64,000 nt of DNA from Cacconaster sp045642485 (GCA_045642485.1 JAZUIV010000016.1:1-64000); one strand, 5' to 3'. Positions 8,567 to 17,772 are shown, counted from the stretch's first letter. Made by a program: numbers and translations. The notes: a model not told the origin generated them from the sequence alone.

Positions 8567-9879
8567 TGAAGAAAATAACGGTTCTGGCACTCTCACTTCT
8601 GCCCGTGCTGACATTCGGGCAGAACACGTGGACACTCAAGGAGTGCATCGACTATGCGATAGAGAACAATATCACCGTCAAGCAGAGCGCTCTTCAGGTG
8701 CAGCAGCGTGATATTGCCCTCAGTACGGCGAAGAACAGTATGCTGCCCAGCCTCTCGGCAAGCGGTTCGCAGAATTTCTCGTTCGGACGAGGTCTGACCT
8801 CGGACAACACCTACGCGAACACCAACACCACGAACACTTCCCTGAGCCTCGGGGCCAGTATGCCACTGTTCGAGGGTTTGCGGATAAAGAACAACATCAC
8901 CTTGAGCGAACTGAATCTCCAGGCCGCAACGGAAGACCTTGCAAAGGCTAAGGATGATATCCGGACCGCTGTTGCGGCCGCTTTCGTGCAGGTTCTCTAC
9001 AACAACGAGATTCTTGGCGTCGCACACCGGCAGGTGGAGATTGACAGTCTGCAGGTGGACAGGCTTGAGGCGATGGCCCGCAGCGGGAAGGCTTCACAGG
9101 CGGAGGTTTCGGCGCAGAAATCTTCTCTTGCACAGAGCCGTCTGACAGAGGTTCAGGCCGAAGGCAACCTGAGAGTCTCGATTCTGGATCTGACGCAGCT
9201 TCTGGAACTTCCGTCCCCTGACGGATTCAACATATCCATTCCGGATGCCTCCCAGCTTGAGATTCATCTCCTGCAGGATCCGCAGTTCATCTACGAGACG
9301 GCACTCGGCATAAAGCCTCAGATAAAGTCCGAGCAGTTGCGTGTGGATGCGGCGGATGCCTCCATCCGTGTCGCCAAGGCGAGTTATTATCCTTCCCTGT
9401 CACTGAGCGGGGGTTTGGGGTCGAATTACTACACGAACAACCTTACTCCCAGCAAGGCGTTTTTCGAACAACTCGGAAACAACTTCAGCCAATATGTGGG
9501 ACTGTCCCTCAACATTCCGATTTTCCAGAAGTTCGCAGTTCGGAACAACGTGAGGTCCGCTCAGGTCTCTCTCGCTCAGCAGCAACTTCAGCTTGAAAGC
9601 GTAAAGAAGGCTCTCTACAAGGAGATTCAGCAGGCACATACCAATGCATTGACTTCACAGAGCAAATATGAGCGCAGCAAGGCGGCGGCAGTGGCGGCAA
9701 AAGAGGCTTTCGAACTGATGGAGGCCAAATACGAGAACGGCAAGGCCAACATCACCGAGTTCAACGCCTCAAAGGCGCAATATCTCGAGGCCGAGTCGAA
9801 TCTCACGCAGGCCCGCTATGAATATCTCTACCAGACCAAACTGCTGGATTTCTATCAGGGAAAGGAACTTACGCTATAA
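8563..9879 (+). CDS. TolC-family outer-membrane efflux channel
   Basis: 438 residues with a cleavable signal peptide (MMKKITVLALSLLPVLTFG, cleavage near residue 20). Two repeats of long Gln/Ala-rich helices separated by short beta segments are typical of TolC. It completes the tripartite exporter with the four preceding genes. Start at 8563 overlaps the upstream stop; the adjacent ATG at 8566 is equally possible. Its 3' end overlaps the convergent sufD by 6 bp. Confidence 0.92.
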   Translation: MMKKITVLALSLLPVLTFGQNTWTLKECIDYAIENNITVKQSALQVQQRDIALSTAKNSMLPSLSASGSQNFSFGRGLTSDNTYANTNTTNTSLSLGASMPLFEGLRIKNNITLSELNLQAATEDLAKAKDDIRTAVAAAFVQVLYNNEILGVAHRQVEIDSLQVDRLEAMARSGKASQAEVSAQKSSLAQSRLTEVQAEGNLRVSILDLTQLLELPSPDGFNISIPDASQLEIHLLQDPQFIYETALGIKPQIKSEQLRVDAADASIRVAKASYYPSLSLSGGLGSNYYTNNLTPSKAFFEQLGNNFSQYVGLSLNIPIFQKFAVRNNVRSAQVSLAQQQLQLESVKKALYKEIQQAHTNALTSQSKYERSKAAAVAAKEAFELMEAKYENGKANITEFNASKAQYLEAESNLTQARYEYLYQTKLLDFYQGKELTL

Positions 9880-10587
9880 TCGGAAAGAATCGGGTAAAAT
9901 CACCTCCGTGACGGCGTCACGCAGGCCGGATTCAGAAATTGAGTTCAGAACTTCCGCGGCGAAAGCGGTGCAGGCAAGGGTGAAGGCCTGACTTTCGGAA
10001 ATGCCGCGGGAGCGCATATAGAACAGTTCCTCCTCGTTCAACCGCCCGACGGTGGCTCCGTGACTGCACTTTACGTCATCAGCATAGATTTCCAACTGCG
10101 GTTTTGAGAAGGCACGTGCGCTGCGGCTAAGAAGAAGATTGTGGTTCGCCTGATAAGCCTCCGTCTTCTGCGAGTCCTGCGGAACGTGAATCAGACCGCC
10201 GAAACGGATTACACCGCTATCAAACGCCATCCCCTTGAAAAGTTGGTTGCTGACTGCCCCACCCACGCAGTGGTCCATAAAAACGTCATATTCGACCCTG
10301 CTTTCACCGGTGGCGACAAGGAGACCTTTCAAATCGCATCGGGATCCTTCACCGAGAAGGGAAACTCTGACATCCACCTTTGCAGGGGAATCTGCAAACG
10401 AAACAAAAATTACGGAGGCTGACTCGTTTTCCCTGAGTGAGAGTTCGAACTTCAAACCGGATGCATCCCCTATGTCAGAGACGGAAGCGGAGGCGGGTAC
10501 GCGCTCCAGCACGCGCCCGAGAAGAACCTCATCCCCTGTCAGGACAAGGTATTCACTTCCGAAGCATATCTGTTTAACCGCGGCCAT
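9874..10587 (-). CDS. sufD: SufD-like Fe-S scaffold protein, short form
   Basis: 237 residues. The C-terminal half of the SufB/SufD fold is clear (KCSHGATVGRLNEEELFYMR, then SRGISESQA), a parallel beta-helix used as Fe-S cluster scaffold together with SufB and SufC. SufD is usually 400-450 residues, so the N-terminal helical domain and part of the beta-helix are absent. The reading frame is intact and overlaps sufC by 14 bp, so it looks like a compact functional form rather than a broken gene. Last gene of the suf operon. Confidence 0.85.
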   Translation of the reverse strand: MAAVKQICFGSEYLVLTGDEVLLGRVLERVPASASVSDIGDASGLKFELSLRENESASVIFVSFADSPAKVDVRVSLLGEGSRCDLKGLLVATGESRVEYDVFMDHCVGGAVSNQLFKGMAFDSGVIRFGGLIHVPQDSQKTEAYQANHNLLLSRSARAFSKPQLEIYADDVKCSHGATVGRLNEEELFYMRSRGISESQAFTLACTAFAAEVLNSISESGLRDAVTEVILPDSFRL

Positions 10588-11329
10588 TTACAATCCAATC
10601 GTAACCTTTTTCCTCTATCTTGAGTGCCAGCGACTTGTCATCGCTCAAAATTATCTGTCCCTTATACAGGATATGTATGACATCCGGAACGATATAGTCG
10701 AGAAGCCTCTGATAGTGCGTTATCACAATCGTCGCATTCTCCTTCGTCCGCAGACGGTTCACGCCGGTAGCCACAATCCTGAGGGCATCCACGTCCAGCC
10801 CGGAGTCCGTCTCGTCGAGGATTGCAAGCGAAGGCTCTATCATCGCCATCTGGAATATCTCATTCCTCTTCTTCTCACCGCCCGAAAATCCAACATTCAC
10901 TCCCCTGCTGGCGAAAGAGGGGTCCATCTCCACATATGCCATCTTCTCCTTCATCAGTTTGAGAAACTCTCCCGCACTGAGGGCCGGCAGCCCCTTGAAT
11001 TTCCTGTGCTCGTTCACGGCGGCACGCATAAAATTGACGTTGTTCACCCCCGGAATCTCAACAGGATACTGGAATCCGAGAAACACTCCCTCCCAGGACC
11101 TCTGTTCGGGATTCATCGAGAGCAGGTCCTTCCCGTACAGGGTGACGCTCCCCTCAGTTACTGTATATGAATCCCTTCCCGCAATGACTGAGGAAAGAGT
11201 GCTCTTGCCGGAGCCGTTGGGGCCCATAATGGCGTGAACTTCACCGGCATTGACCTCCAGATTGATGCCGCGGAGTATCTCGCGGTCATCGACACAGGCG
11301 TGGAGATTTTTAACGGAAAGAATATTCAT
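10574..11329 (-). CDS. sufC: Fe-S assembly ATPase SufC
   Basis: 251 residues, an ABC-type ATPase with Walker A GPNGSGKST, signature FSGGEKKRNEI, Walker B LAILDETDSGLD and the switch His in VITHYQRLLDYI. SufC drives conformational change of the SufBCD scaffold during cluster assembly in the cytoplasm. It is translationally coupled to pnuC upstream (TGATG, one shared base) and to sufD downstream (14-bp overlap). Confidence 0.97.
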   Translation of the reverse strand: MNILSVKNLHACVDDREILRGINLEVNAGEVHAIMGPNGSGKSTLSSVIAGRDSYTVTEGSVTLYGKDLLSMNPEQRSWEGVFLGFQYPVEIPGVNNVNFMRAAVNEHRKFKGLPALSAGEFLKLMKEKMAYVEMDPSFASRGVNVGFSGGEKKRNEIFQMAMIEPSLAILDETDSGLDVDALRIVATGVNRLRTKENATIVITHYQRLLDYIVPDVIHILYKGQIILSDDKSLALKIEEKGYDWIVNGRG

Positions 11330-11916
11330 CAGGCGTTCCTCCTATATTTAGCAATCCACTGACGGATTGAGAGTATGCTGTTGCCCAGATACAATGCGCT
11401 GACAACGGACATACAGATGTTGCCGACGCTCAGGTGGAGCGCCAGTTGGACGATATTCACAAAAAGCCAGACCACCCAGCAATCCCATTTCTTCAGGGCG
11501 CTGAGAGTCTGAGCGACAAGTATCAATATGGTCAGACAGGAATCCAGATACGGGTGCGGGTCTGCGGGGAAAAGTCTGTCCAGCAGCATACCCCAGACGG
11601 CGGCAACCACAAACACCGTCGCGACAGCCACAATCCTGCCCGCGGTGGAAAGAGTCGTAACCTTCAGTTCTCCGGACTTCTCGGAACTAGCCTCCCCTGC
11701 GCGAGGGTGGGTCCAGCGATAGTGTCCCACTGCGTTGATTATAAGCGAGACAGGCTGGAGCATCAGGGAAGCCAGCAGATTCCTTTCCCAGAAAAGGAGG
11801 AACAGAGCCACCGAATAGAGGTATCCCACATAGAAATTGTATTTGCTCCCCCGCCCTGCGAGGAAAACACATACAAGACCAAGCGCCGCCGCTATGATAT
11901 CAAACGCATTCATCAT
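11329..11916 (-). CDS. pnuC: PnuC-family nicotinamide riboside/vitamin transporter
   Basis: 195 residues with about seven membrane helices. PnuC features are the N-terminal GSKYNFYVGYLYSVALFLLF-type segment, the helix with Asn in VSLIINAVGHYRW, and the C-terminal KKWDCWVVWLFVNIVQL motif. PnuC proteins import nicotinamide riboside (relatives import other vitamins) by facilitated diffusion. It sits inside the suf operon, overlapping sufB by 4 bp (ATGA) and sufC by 1 bp, which is an unusual place for it. The substrate is not determined by sequence alone. Confidence 0.85.
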   Translation of the reverse strand: MMNAFDIIAAALGLVCVFLAGRGSKYNFYVGYLYSVALFLLFWERNLLASLMLQPVSLIINAVGHYRWTHPRAGEASSEKSGELKVTTLSTAGRIVAVATVFVVAAVWGMLLDRLFPADPHPYLDSCLTILILVAQTLSALKKWDCWVVWLFVNIVQLALHLSVGNICMSVVSALYLGNSILSIRQWIAKYRRNA

Positions 11917-13352
11917 CCGATACTTCCCTCAAGCGACACCTGCAGAAGCTTCTGCGCCTCAACCGCAAACTCCATAGGCAATCTGTTCAACACCTCTTTT
12001 GCATATCCGTTCACTATCAGACCCACGGCATCTTCCTCCGTGATACCCCTCTGACGGCAATAGAACAACTGGTCCTCGTTGATTTTCGAGGTCGTGGCCT
12101 CGTGCTCGACGGAGGCATCGGGGTTTGCACTCTCTATTACGGGGAAAGTGTGCGCACCGCAGCGGTCTCCTATAAGGAGGGAGTCGCACTGGGAGTAATT
12201 CCTCGCCCCGGTCGCGCCGGGAAGAATCTTGACAAGGCCTCGATAACTGTTCTGGCTGCGGCCCGCAGATATTCCCTTGCTGATGATGCGGCTGGAGGTG
12301 TTCTTACCGATATGAATCATTTTCGTCCCGGTGTCCGCCTGCTGCCGGCCGTTCGTAAGCGCCACGCTGTAGAACTCAGAGACTGAATTGTCCCCTTTGA
12401 GAATCGTGCTGGGGTATTTCCAGGTGATGGCGCTGCCCGTCTCAACCTGGGTCCAGTAGAGTCTGCTGCCGCGGCCATTGCAGAGGCCCCGCTTCGTCAC
12501 GAAATTGAAGATTCCGCCGCGGCCTTCCGCATCACCCGGATACCAGTTCTGCACTGTTGAATATTTGACCTGTGCATCCGCCTCCACGACTATCTCCACC
12601 ACTGCCGCGTGCAATTGGTTCTCAGCCCTTTGCGGAGCTGTGCACCCTTCCAGATAACTGAGGTACGAGCCTTCGTCCGCCACAATCAGGGTGCGCTCGA
12701 ACTGTCCCGTACCGCGGGCATTGATTCTGAAATAACTGGAGAGCTCCATCGGGCACCTCACCCCTTTGGGAATGTAGCAGAAACTGCCGTCACTGAATAC
12801 GGCGCTGTTGAGCGCGCTGTAGAAATTGTCCGACACGGGGACTACTGTAGCGAGATATTTCCTGACCAGGTCGGGATAGTTCTTCACAGCCTCGGAGAAG
12901 GAGCAGAAGATGATTCCCTTTTCGGCAAGAGCCTCGCTGAAAGTGGTTTTCACAGATACGCTGTCGAAGACCGCATCCACCGCCGTACCCGCAAGAATGG
13001 CCCTTTCGTGCAGGGGAATCCCCAGTTTGTCGAAGGTTTTCTCTATTTCGGGGTCAATCTCCTTGGGCGCTTCCTCTCTCTTTCTGGGGGCGGCGTAGTA
13101 GATAATGTCCTGAAAGTCGATGGGAGGGATCTCCAGATGAGCCCACTGCGGCAGTATCATCTTCTGCCAGCGGCGGAAAGCATCAAGTCTGAACTCCAGA
13201 AGCCACTGCGGCTCCCCTTTTATCCCGCTGATGGTGCGGATAATATCCTCGTTGAGCCCTTTAGGCACGAAATCCTGCTCAAGCGCGGTCTCGAAACCGT
13301 GCTCATACTCACCTGTCGTGAATTCTTCTATTATCTTTCCGCTTTCGCTCAT
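11913..13352 (-). CDS. sufB: Fe-S cluster assembly protein SufB
   Basis: 479 residues from the ATG at 13352; an earlier in-frame TTG lies inside the promoter box. SufB is the main scaffold of the SUF system. Visible family features include SYLEGCTAP, the FNFVTKRGLC stretch, YRGLVKILPGATGARNYSQC and the C-terminal EHEATTSKINEDQLFYCRQR. No sufS, sufE or sufT is adjacent; the operon here is sufB-pnuC-sufC-sufD. Confidence 0.97.
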   Translation of the reverse strand: MSESGKIIEEFTTGEYEHGFETALEQDFVPKGLNEDIIRTISGIKGEPQWLLEFRLDAFRRWQKMILPQWAHLEIPPIDFQDIIYYAAPRKREEAPKEIDPEIEKTFDKLGIPLHERAILAGTAVDAVFDSVSVKTTFSEALAEKGIIFCSFSEAVKNYPDLVRKYLATVVPVSDNFYSALNSAVFSDGSFCYIPKGVRCPMELSSYFRINARGTGQFERTLIVADEGSYLSYLEGCTAPQRAENQLHAAVVEIVVEADAQVKYSTVQNWYPGDAEGRGGIFNFVTKRGLCNGRGSRLYWTQVETGSAITWKYPSTILKGDNSVSEFYSVALTNGRQQADTGTKMIHIGKNTSSRIISKGISAGRSQNSYRGLVKILPGATGARNYSQCDSLLIGDRCGAHTFPVIESANPDASVEHEATTSKINEDQLFYCRQRGITEEDAVGLIVNGYAKEVLNRLPMEFAVEAQKLLQVSLEGSIG

Positions 13353-13358
13353 CGGCCG

Positions 13359-13366
13359 CAAAGTTA
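13359..13366 (-). promoter_or_regulatory. -7 promoter box of the suf operon
   Basis: On the minus strand TAACTTTG occupies 13366-13359 and is followed after 6 nt by the sufB ATG, so the operon mRNA should start at or very near the start codon. Confidence 0.55.
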
Positions 13367-14098
13367 ATAAAAATATGATGCTATCCGTTCCAGAGGAGCG
13401 TCCTTAAGGAGTGTCCGATATTCTCCGTCAAGAAGGTAGAAAGTTGGGATGGCTCTTATATTATAAAGGGGAAGACCTCCGTCCTTAGCTTCATCCACTT
13501 CAGGGGCGAATCCTGTTATCCACTCCGCAGGATATTTCGCACTCTCCTCCAGCCAATCGGTCAAATCGTCATCCGGGTAGATGTTCATCACCTTGAGAGC
13601 CCCCTGCTTCACCATCTCCCTGAAAGGTGAACCTCCCAGCATATCCTCCATCTCCTTACAGGCCCCGCATCCGGGATTGCTGAAACACAGAAGAATATGT
13701 TCCGCCTTCACTTCATAAAGAGATGTCTTTCTGCCGCTGCGCAGGGTGAAATTGAAATCGGCGGCAGGCTTCCCTATCCGGTTGAGACTGAAAAGCGGGA
13801 GTTCGTGCACGGCCGTCGCCTTCTGCGCCGAATCGGCATATGGTGAGGCTATGATTGCCTCAAGGACAGGGATATACGCCTCCTCATCCCGATATGGAGA
13901 GTTGACGTCGTGAAGATAATGTTCCCTCTGTGCAAGCCATTCCTGAAACTTTTCGGCTTTCCCTTTTTCCGGAGAGATGGAGGACGTTTTTGCTTCTCCT
14001 CCCCTTCTGCATCCTGTCAGGATGAGGGCAAGGAAAACCGCTGCCAGCAATATGTGACATTTTGTCACGTCAATCCGTTGTGGTATCAATTTTGCCAT
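13364..14098 (-). CDS. Thioredoxin-like lipoprotein (DUF5106-like)
   Basis: 244 residues from the ATG at 14098; a longer frame upstream runs antisense into groES and is rejected. The N-terminus is a lipoprotein signal with lipobox LTGC. The C-terminal half is a thioredoxin fold with active site GCGAC and cis-proline motif AIPTFYLLD. The middle region resembles DUF5106 of Bacteroidota periplasmic TlpA-like proteins. It probably reduces or isomerises disulfides at the cell envelope. It is transcribed divergently from groES; a TATTTTTG box lies at 14121-14114 on its strand. Confidence 0.8.
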   Translation of the reverse strand: MAKLIPQRIDVTKCHILLAAVFLALILTGCRRGGEAKTSSISPEKGKAEKFQEWLAQREHYLHDVNSPYRDEEAYIPVLEAIIASPYADSAQKATAVHELPLFSLNRIGKPAADFNFTLRSGRKTSLYEVKAEHILLCFSNPGCGACKEMEDMLGGSPFREMVKQGALKVMNIYPDDDLTDWLEESAKYPAEWITGFAPEVDEAKDGGLPLYNIRAIPTFYLLDGEYRTLLKDAPLERIASYFY

Positions 14099-14146
14099 TT
14101 TCCGTTTCGCAAACAAAAATACAAAAACTTCATAAATTAATATATT

Positions 14147-14419
14147 ATGACTATCAAACCATTGGCAGACAGAGTTCTGGTTGAGGCCAAAGAGGCTGAG
14201 ACAAAGACAGCTAGCGGATTGTTCATTCCCGACACCGCTAAGGAGAAACCGCAGCAGGGTACAGTTATCGCCGTAGGTAACGGCAAAGCCGACGAGCCTA
14301 TGGAGCTCAAGGTGGGAGACACCGTTCTGTACGGAAAATATGCAGGTACGGAAATCACCGTGGAAGGCAAGGATTATCTGATTATGCGTCAAAGTGACGT
14401 AGTGGCAGTTCTTAACTAA
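14147..14419 (+). CDS. groES: Co-chaperonin GroES
   Basis: 90 residues with the usual start KPLADRVLVEAKEAE, the mobile loop around ETKTASGLFIPD and the GTVIAVGNGK roof segment. It caps GroEL rings during ATP-driven folding in the cytoplasm. It is followed 14 bp later by groL. I could not recognise a CIRCE operator in the 48 bp upstream. Confidence 0.98.
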   Translation: MTIKPLADRVLVEAKEAETKTASGLFIPDTAKEKPQQGTVIAVGNGKADEPMELKVGDTVLYGKYAGTEITVEGKDYLIMRQSDVVAVLN

Positions 14420-14433
14420 AGGAGGATACAATT

Positions 14434-16059
14434 ATGGCAAAAGATATCAAATTCAACATCGACGCCCGCGGCCTTATGAAGGAAGGCGCTGACGCGCTGG
14501 CCAACGCAGTAAAGGTAACACTCGGCCCCAAAGGTCGCAATGTGGTTATTGACAAGAAATTCGGTGCCCCTCAGGTTACCAAGGACGGTGTGACCGTTGC
14601 AAAGGCAATCGAACTGGAGGACCGCTTCCAGGATATGGGTGCCCAGATGGTGAAGGAAGTTGCTTCCAAGACCAACGACCAGGCAGGTGACGGTACAACC
14701 ACTGCTACTGTTCTCGCTCAGGCCATCATCAACGTAGGTCTGAAGAACGTCGCCGCCGGTGCCAATCCGATGGATCTCAAGCGCGGTATCGACAAAGCTG
14801 TCGAGGCGGTTGTAGCAAACCTCAAGAAGCAGAGCCGCACAGTCGGCGACGACTATTCCAAGATTGAGCAGGTCGGCACAATCTCCGCCAACAATGACAA
14901 TTACATCGGCAAACTCATTGCCGACGCAATGAGCAAAGTCAAGAAAGACGGTGTCATCACCGTTGAAGAGGCCAAGGGTACAGCCACCGAAGTGAAGGTT
15001 GTGGAAGGTATGCAGTTTGACAGAGGCTACATCTCAGCCTACTTTATGACCAACCCCGACAAGATGGAGGCCGTTCTCGACCAGCCCAGCATCCTGATTA
15101 CCGACAAGAAAATCTCCACGATGAAGGATCTTATGCCGATTCTCGAGCCCATCGCAAGGGACGGCCGCAGCCTTCTGATAATCGCTGAAGATATTGACGG
15201 CGAAGCTCTTACAACACTTGTTGTCAACAAACTCCGCGGTACTCTGAAGATTGCCGCAGTGAAGGCTCCCGGTTTCGGCGACCGCCGCAAGGAAATGCTT
15301 CAGGACATCGCTATCCTCACAGGAGGTATGGTGATTTCCGAAGAGAGAGGCTTCACTCTTGAAAATGCCACTCCCGATATGCTCGGACACGCAGAGAAAG
15401 TCGTGGTTGACAAGGAGAACACTACCATCGTCAACGGTGGTGGCGACAAGGATGCCATTGCTGACCGTGCAGCCCAGATTCGCAAGCAGATTACCACTAC
15501 CACCAGCGACTATGACCGCGAGAAACTCCAGGAGAGGCTCGGCAAACTCGCAGGCGGTGTTGCAGTACTCTATGTGGGCGCAGCCTCCGAGGTCGAGATG
15601 AAGGAGAAGAAGGACCGCGTGGAAGACGCTCTGAACGCTACCCGCGCAGCAGTCGAAGAGGGTATCATCCCCGGTGGCGGTGTGGCTCTTGTCCGCGCAA
15701 CAGCCGCTCTTGCAAAACTCAAAGGTGCCAATGAGGACGAGAACACCGGTATCAACATCGTTGCCCGCGCTATCGAGGCTCCTATCCGCACCATTGCCGA
15801 GAATGCAGGCAAGGAAGGCAGCGTGATTGTCAACAAAGTCCAGGAAGGCAAGGCCGACTTCGGTTACAACGCCCGCACCGACAGTTTCGAGAATCTCTTC
15901 GAGACAGGTGTAATCGATCCTACCAAAGTTGTCCGCGTAGCACTGCAGAACGCCGCTTCAGTTGCAGGCATGTTCCTGACAACGGAGTGCGCTCTGGCCG
16001 ACATCAAGGAAGAGACCCCCGCAGCTCCTATGAATCCCGGTATGGGCGGAATGATGTAA
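14434..16059 (+). CDS. groL: Chaperonin GroEL
   Basis: 541 residues, full length, with the ATP-binding motif GDGTTTATVLA, the hinge segment and a C-terminal Gly/Met tail ending GGMM. It has a clear Shine-Dalgarno site (AAGGAGG just upstream), unusual for this phylum and in keeping with high expression. Its last two codons and stop lie in a 70-bp segment that is repeated exactly at 17863-17932 (see the repeat entries). Confidence 0.99.
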   Translation: MAKDIKFNIDARGLMKEGADALANAVKVTLGPKGRNVVIDKKFGAPQVTKDGVTVAKAIELEDRFQDMGAQMVKEVASKTNDQAGDGTTTATVLAQAIINVGLKNVAAGANPMDLKRGIDKAVEAVVANLKKQSRTVGDDYSKIEQVGTISANNDNYIGKLIADAMSKVKKDGVITVEEAKGTATEVKVVEGMQFDRGYISAYFMTNPDKMEAVLDQPSILITDKKISTMKDLMPILEPIARDGRSLLIIAEDIDGEALTTLVVNKLRGTLKIAAVKAPGFGDRRKEMLQDIAILTGGMVISEERGFTLENATPDMLGHAEKVVVDKENTTIVNGGGDKDAIADRAAQIRKQITTTTSDYDREKLQERLGKLAGGVAVLYVGAASEVEMKEKKDRVEDALNATRAAVEEGIIPGGGVALVRATAALAKLKGANEDENTGINIVARAIEAPIRTIAENAGKEGSVIVNKVQEGKADFGYNARTDSFENLFETGVIDPTKVVRVALQNAASVAGMFLTTECALADIKEETPAAPMNPGMGGMM

Positions 16060-16117
16060 ACTGCTCTATGTAAATTGCAAAAGAGGCGGTGACTTTCCGG
16101 TCACCGCCTCTTTTTGT
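16048..16117 (+). repeat. 70-bp direct repeat, copy 1 (end of groL plus terminator)
   Basis: This segment holds the last codons and stop of groL and the strong hairpin terminator. It is identical base for base to 17863-17932. A few preceding bases (ATGGGC versus ATTGGA) are also similar. Together the two copies bracket one accessory gene. Confidence 0.95.
16079..16115 (+). terminator. groESL intrinsic terminator
   Basis: AAGAGGCGGTGAC (16081-16093) pairs perfectly with GTCACCGCCTCTT (16100-16112) around a TTTCCG loop, followed by a T run. The A tract on the left makes it usable in both directions. Confidence 0.93.
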
Positions 16118-16197
16118 GTAACACAATGTTTGCTCAAATATGTAGCGGAGTATTCACATTGTTGGCGTAACAAGTCTCATTATGTGAGGAGTTTTAT

Positions 16198-16205
16198 TAA
16201 CTTTG
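16198..16205 (+). promoter_or_regulatory. -7 promoter box of the DUF4062 gene
   Basis: TAACTTTG fits the phylum's -7 consensus; predicted start near 16210 would give a leader of about 35 nt. No good -33 element is seen at the usual distance. Confidence 0.4.
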
Positions 16206-16245
16206 TGTGTGCTCAGCTGAAAAATATAATGGCGGAAAAGAATAG

Positions 16246-17772
16246 ATGGTACGGGTATTCATAAGCAGTGTGCAGAAAGAGTTTTCCGAGGAAAGGAAAG
16301 CTCTCGCAAAATATATCCGGGAAGATGCATTGCTCCGCAGGTTCTTTGAACCTTTCATTTTCGAAGAGCTGCCGGCAATAAATCTGTCGGCTCCGGAAGC
16401 ATACTTGGCGGAAGCGGCTCAGAGTGAAATTTACCTTGGAATCTTCGGCAAGGAGTATGGGTATGAGGATGCAGAGGGGGTTTCTCCTACCGAAAGGGAG
16501 TTTGACAAGGCTACCGAGCAAGGCAACCACCGAATTGTTTTCGTCAAGCGATGCACTGAACGTGATCTCAAAGAAACAAAATTCATAAAGAGAGTTGAGG
16601 AGCAGCTTGTACGCAAGGGATTCAATGATTTTGAAGAACTCCGGACATCTGTCTATTCTTCCCTGATTCGTTTCCTTGAGGACAATGAGTATCTGAGATT
16701 CCTGCCTTGGGATGCGTCCCTGCACAGGACGGCAACTCTTGACGATATTGACAGAGAGAAAGTGAAGTCCTTCGTGGCTCTTGCAAAAGAGAAGCGCGGG
16801 TTCCCGCTGGATTATTCGGATGACAACCTGCTGAAGATCCTGGTGCATCTGGATCTGGCCACCGCTGAAGGACGGCTTACGAATGCCGCCTTGCTGCTTT
16901 TCGCAAAGAATCCGCAGCATTTCTTCCTGACAACGGAAGTCAAGTGCGTCGTGTTCCCGACTACCGTCAAAACGAAGCCGCTGCTGTCGTATCAGACATT
17001 CAGAGGCAGCATCTTCGAACTCGTTGATGAGGCTGTCGGATTCGTAATGCAGCATATCGATGCAGCGGTGAGTGTTCACAACAAGGCAGCTGTCGATGTT
17101 GAATACGAGATTCCTATCAAGGCAGTGCGCGAAGTGATTGTGAACGCCATTGTCCACTGTCAGAACGAAAGCAATGCAAGCGTCGAGGTGATGCTTTTCA
17201 AGGACAGGCTCGAAGTCTGGAATCCGGGGACTCTTCCCCAAGGGCTCACTTTGGACAGCTTGAAAGGTATCCACAACTCCATTCCGGCGAATCCGATTAT
17301 CGCCCTCCCTGCATATCTTGCCGGATATATCGAGAGGCTTGGGACAGGAACCACCGATGTCGTAGAGACCTGCGTAGCAGCCGGCCTTCCTGCACCTGAA
17401 TACAAACAGGAGCAGAACCATTTCATATCCGTCATCTGGAGGAAGAGGACCGATACGAATGGACCCCAAAGTGGCCCCCAATATCTGATTGATAATAAAG
17501 ACATTGGCGATGCTGATTTGCAAAGTGGCCCTCAATATGGCCCCCAAAGTGGCCCCCAAGGAAAACTCGCTCAAAGATACCGCGGACTGCTGGAGACAAT
17601 AGTCGCAAAACCGACAATCAGCAAAGAAGATCTGGCAGCTCAGTTCAAGATATCTCTGACCACTTTGAAAAGAGACCTGAAGTGCCTACGCCAATCCTAT
17701 GAAATCACGTGGATAGGATGGACACAGAATGGCCACTGGGAGGTCAAGGAGTTGAATAAGAAGAAACAATAA
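16246..17772 (+). CDS. DUF4062 - GHKL ATPase - winged-helix protein, putative defence or stress regulator
   Basis: 508 residues in three parts. Residues ~1-100 are a DUF4062 domain (RVFISSVQKEFSEER, then IYLGIFGKEYG and SPTEREFDKA), a TIR-related module common at the N-terminus of bacterial conflict proteins. Residues ~165-405 match the RecG-C-like/AlbA-associated GHKL ATPase: N box EVIVNAIVH (near 295-303), G1 DRLEVWNPG and G2 ERLGTGTTDVV. After a Gly-Pro-Gln repeat linker (~406-440) comes a winged helix (~440-508). The family's usual His-Arg-Asp-Tyr stretch after the N box is replaced by HCQNES. The gene stands alone between two copies of the groL terminator, pointing to acquisition as single-gene cargo. 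Biochemical activity is unknown. Confidence 0.8.
   Translation: MVRVFISSVQKEFSEERKALAKYIREDALLRRFFEPFIFEELPAINLSAPEAYLAEAAQSEIYLGIFGKEYGYEDAEGVSPTEREFDKATEQGNHRIVFVKRCTERDLKETKFIKRVEEQLVRKGFNDFEELRTSVYSSLIRFLEDNEYLRFLPWDASLHRTATLDDIDREKVKSFVALAKEKRGFPLDYSDDNLLKILVHLDLATAEGRLTNAALLLFAKNPQHFFLTTEVKCVVFPTTVKTKPLLSYQTFRGSIFELVDEAVGFVMQHIDAAVSVHNKAAVDVEYEIPIKAVREVIVNAIVHCQNESNASVEVMLFKDRLEVWNPGTLPQGLTLDSLKGIHNSIPANPIIALPAYLAGYIERLGTGTTDVVETCVAAGLPAPEYKQEQNHFISVIWRKRTDTNGPQSGPQYLIDNKDIGDADLQSGPQYGPQSGPQGKLAQRYRGLLETIVAKPTISKEDLAAQFKISLTTLKRDLKCLRQSYEITWIGWTQNGHWEVKELNKKKQ
17461..17562 (+). repeat. In-frame short repeats encoding Gly-Pro-Gln units
   Basis: Copies of an AGTGGCCCCCAA-like 12-mer, interrupted once by unrelated sequence, encode SGPQ/YGPQ units in the linker between ATPase and winged helix. 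Such a repeat can expand or shrink by slippage without shifting the frame when whole units change. Confidence 0.75.

Noticed and set aside
14099..14431. Extended N-terminus of the thioredoxin-like lipoprotein
   Set aside because: It runs antisense through groES and would bury the lipoprotein signal, which starts properly at 14098.
16213..17574. A 453-codon open frame antisense to the DUF4062 gene
   Set aside because: It mirrors the coding periodicity of the real gene, has no promoter or domain, and its product is rich in Gly/His/Arg runs typical of antisense shadows.
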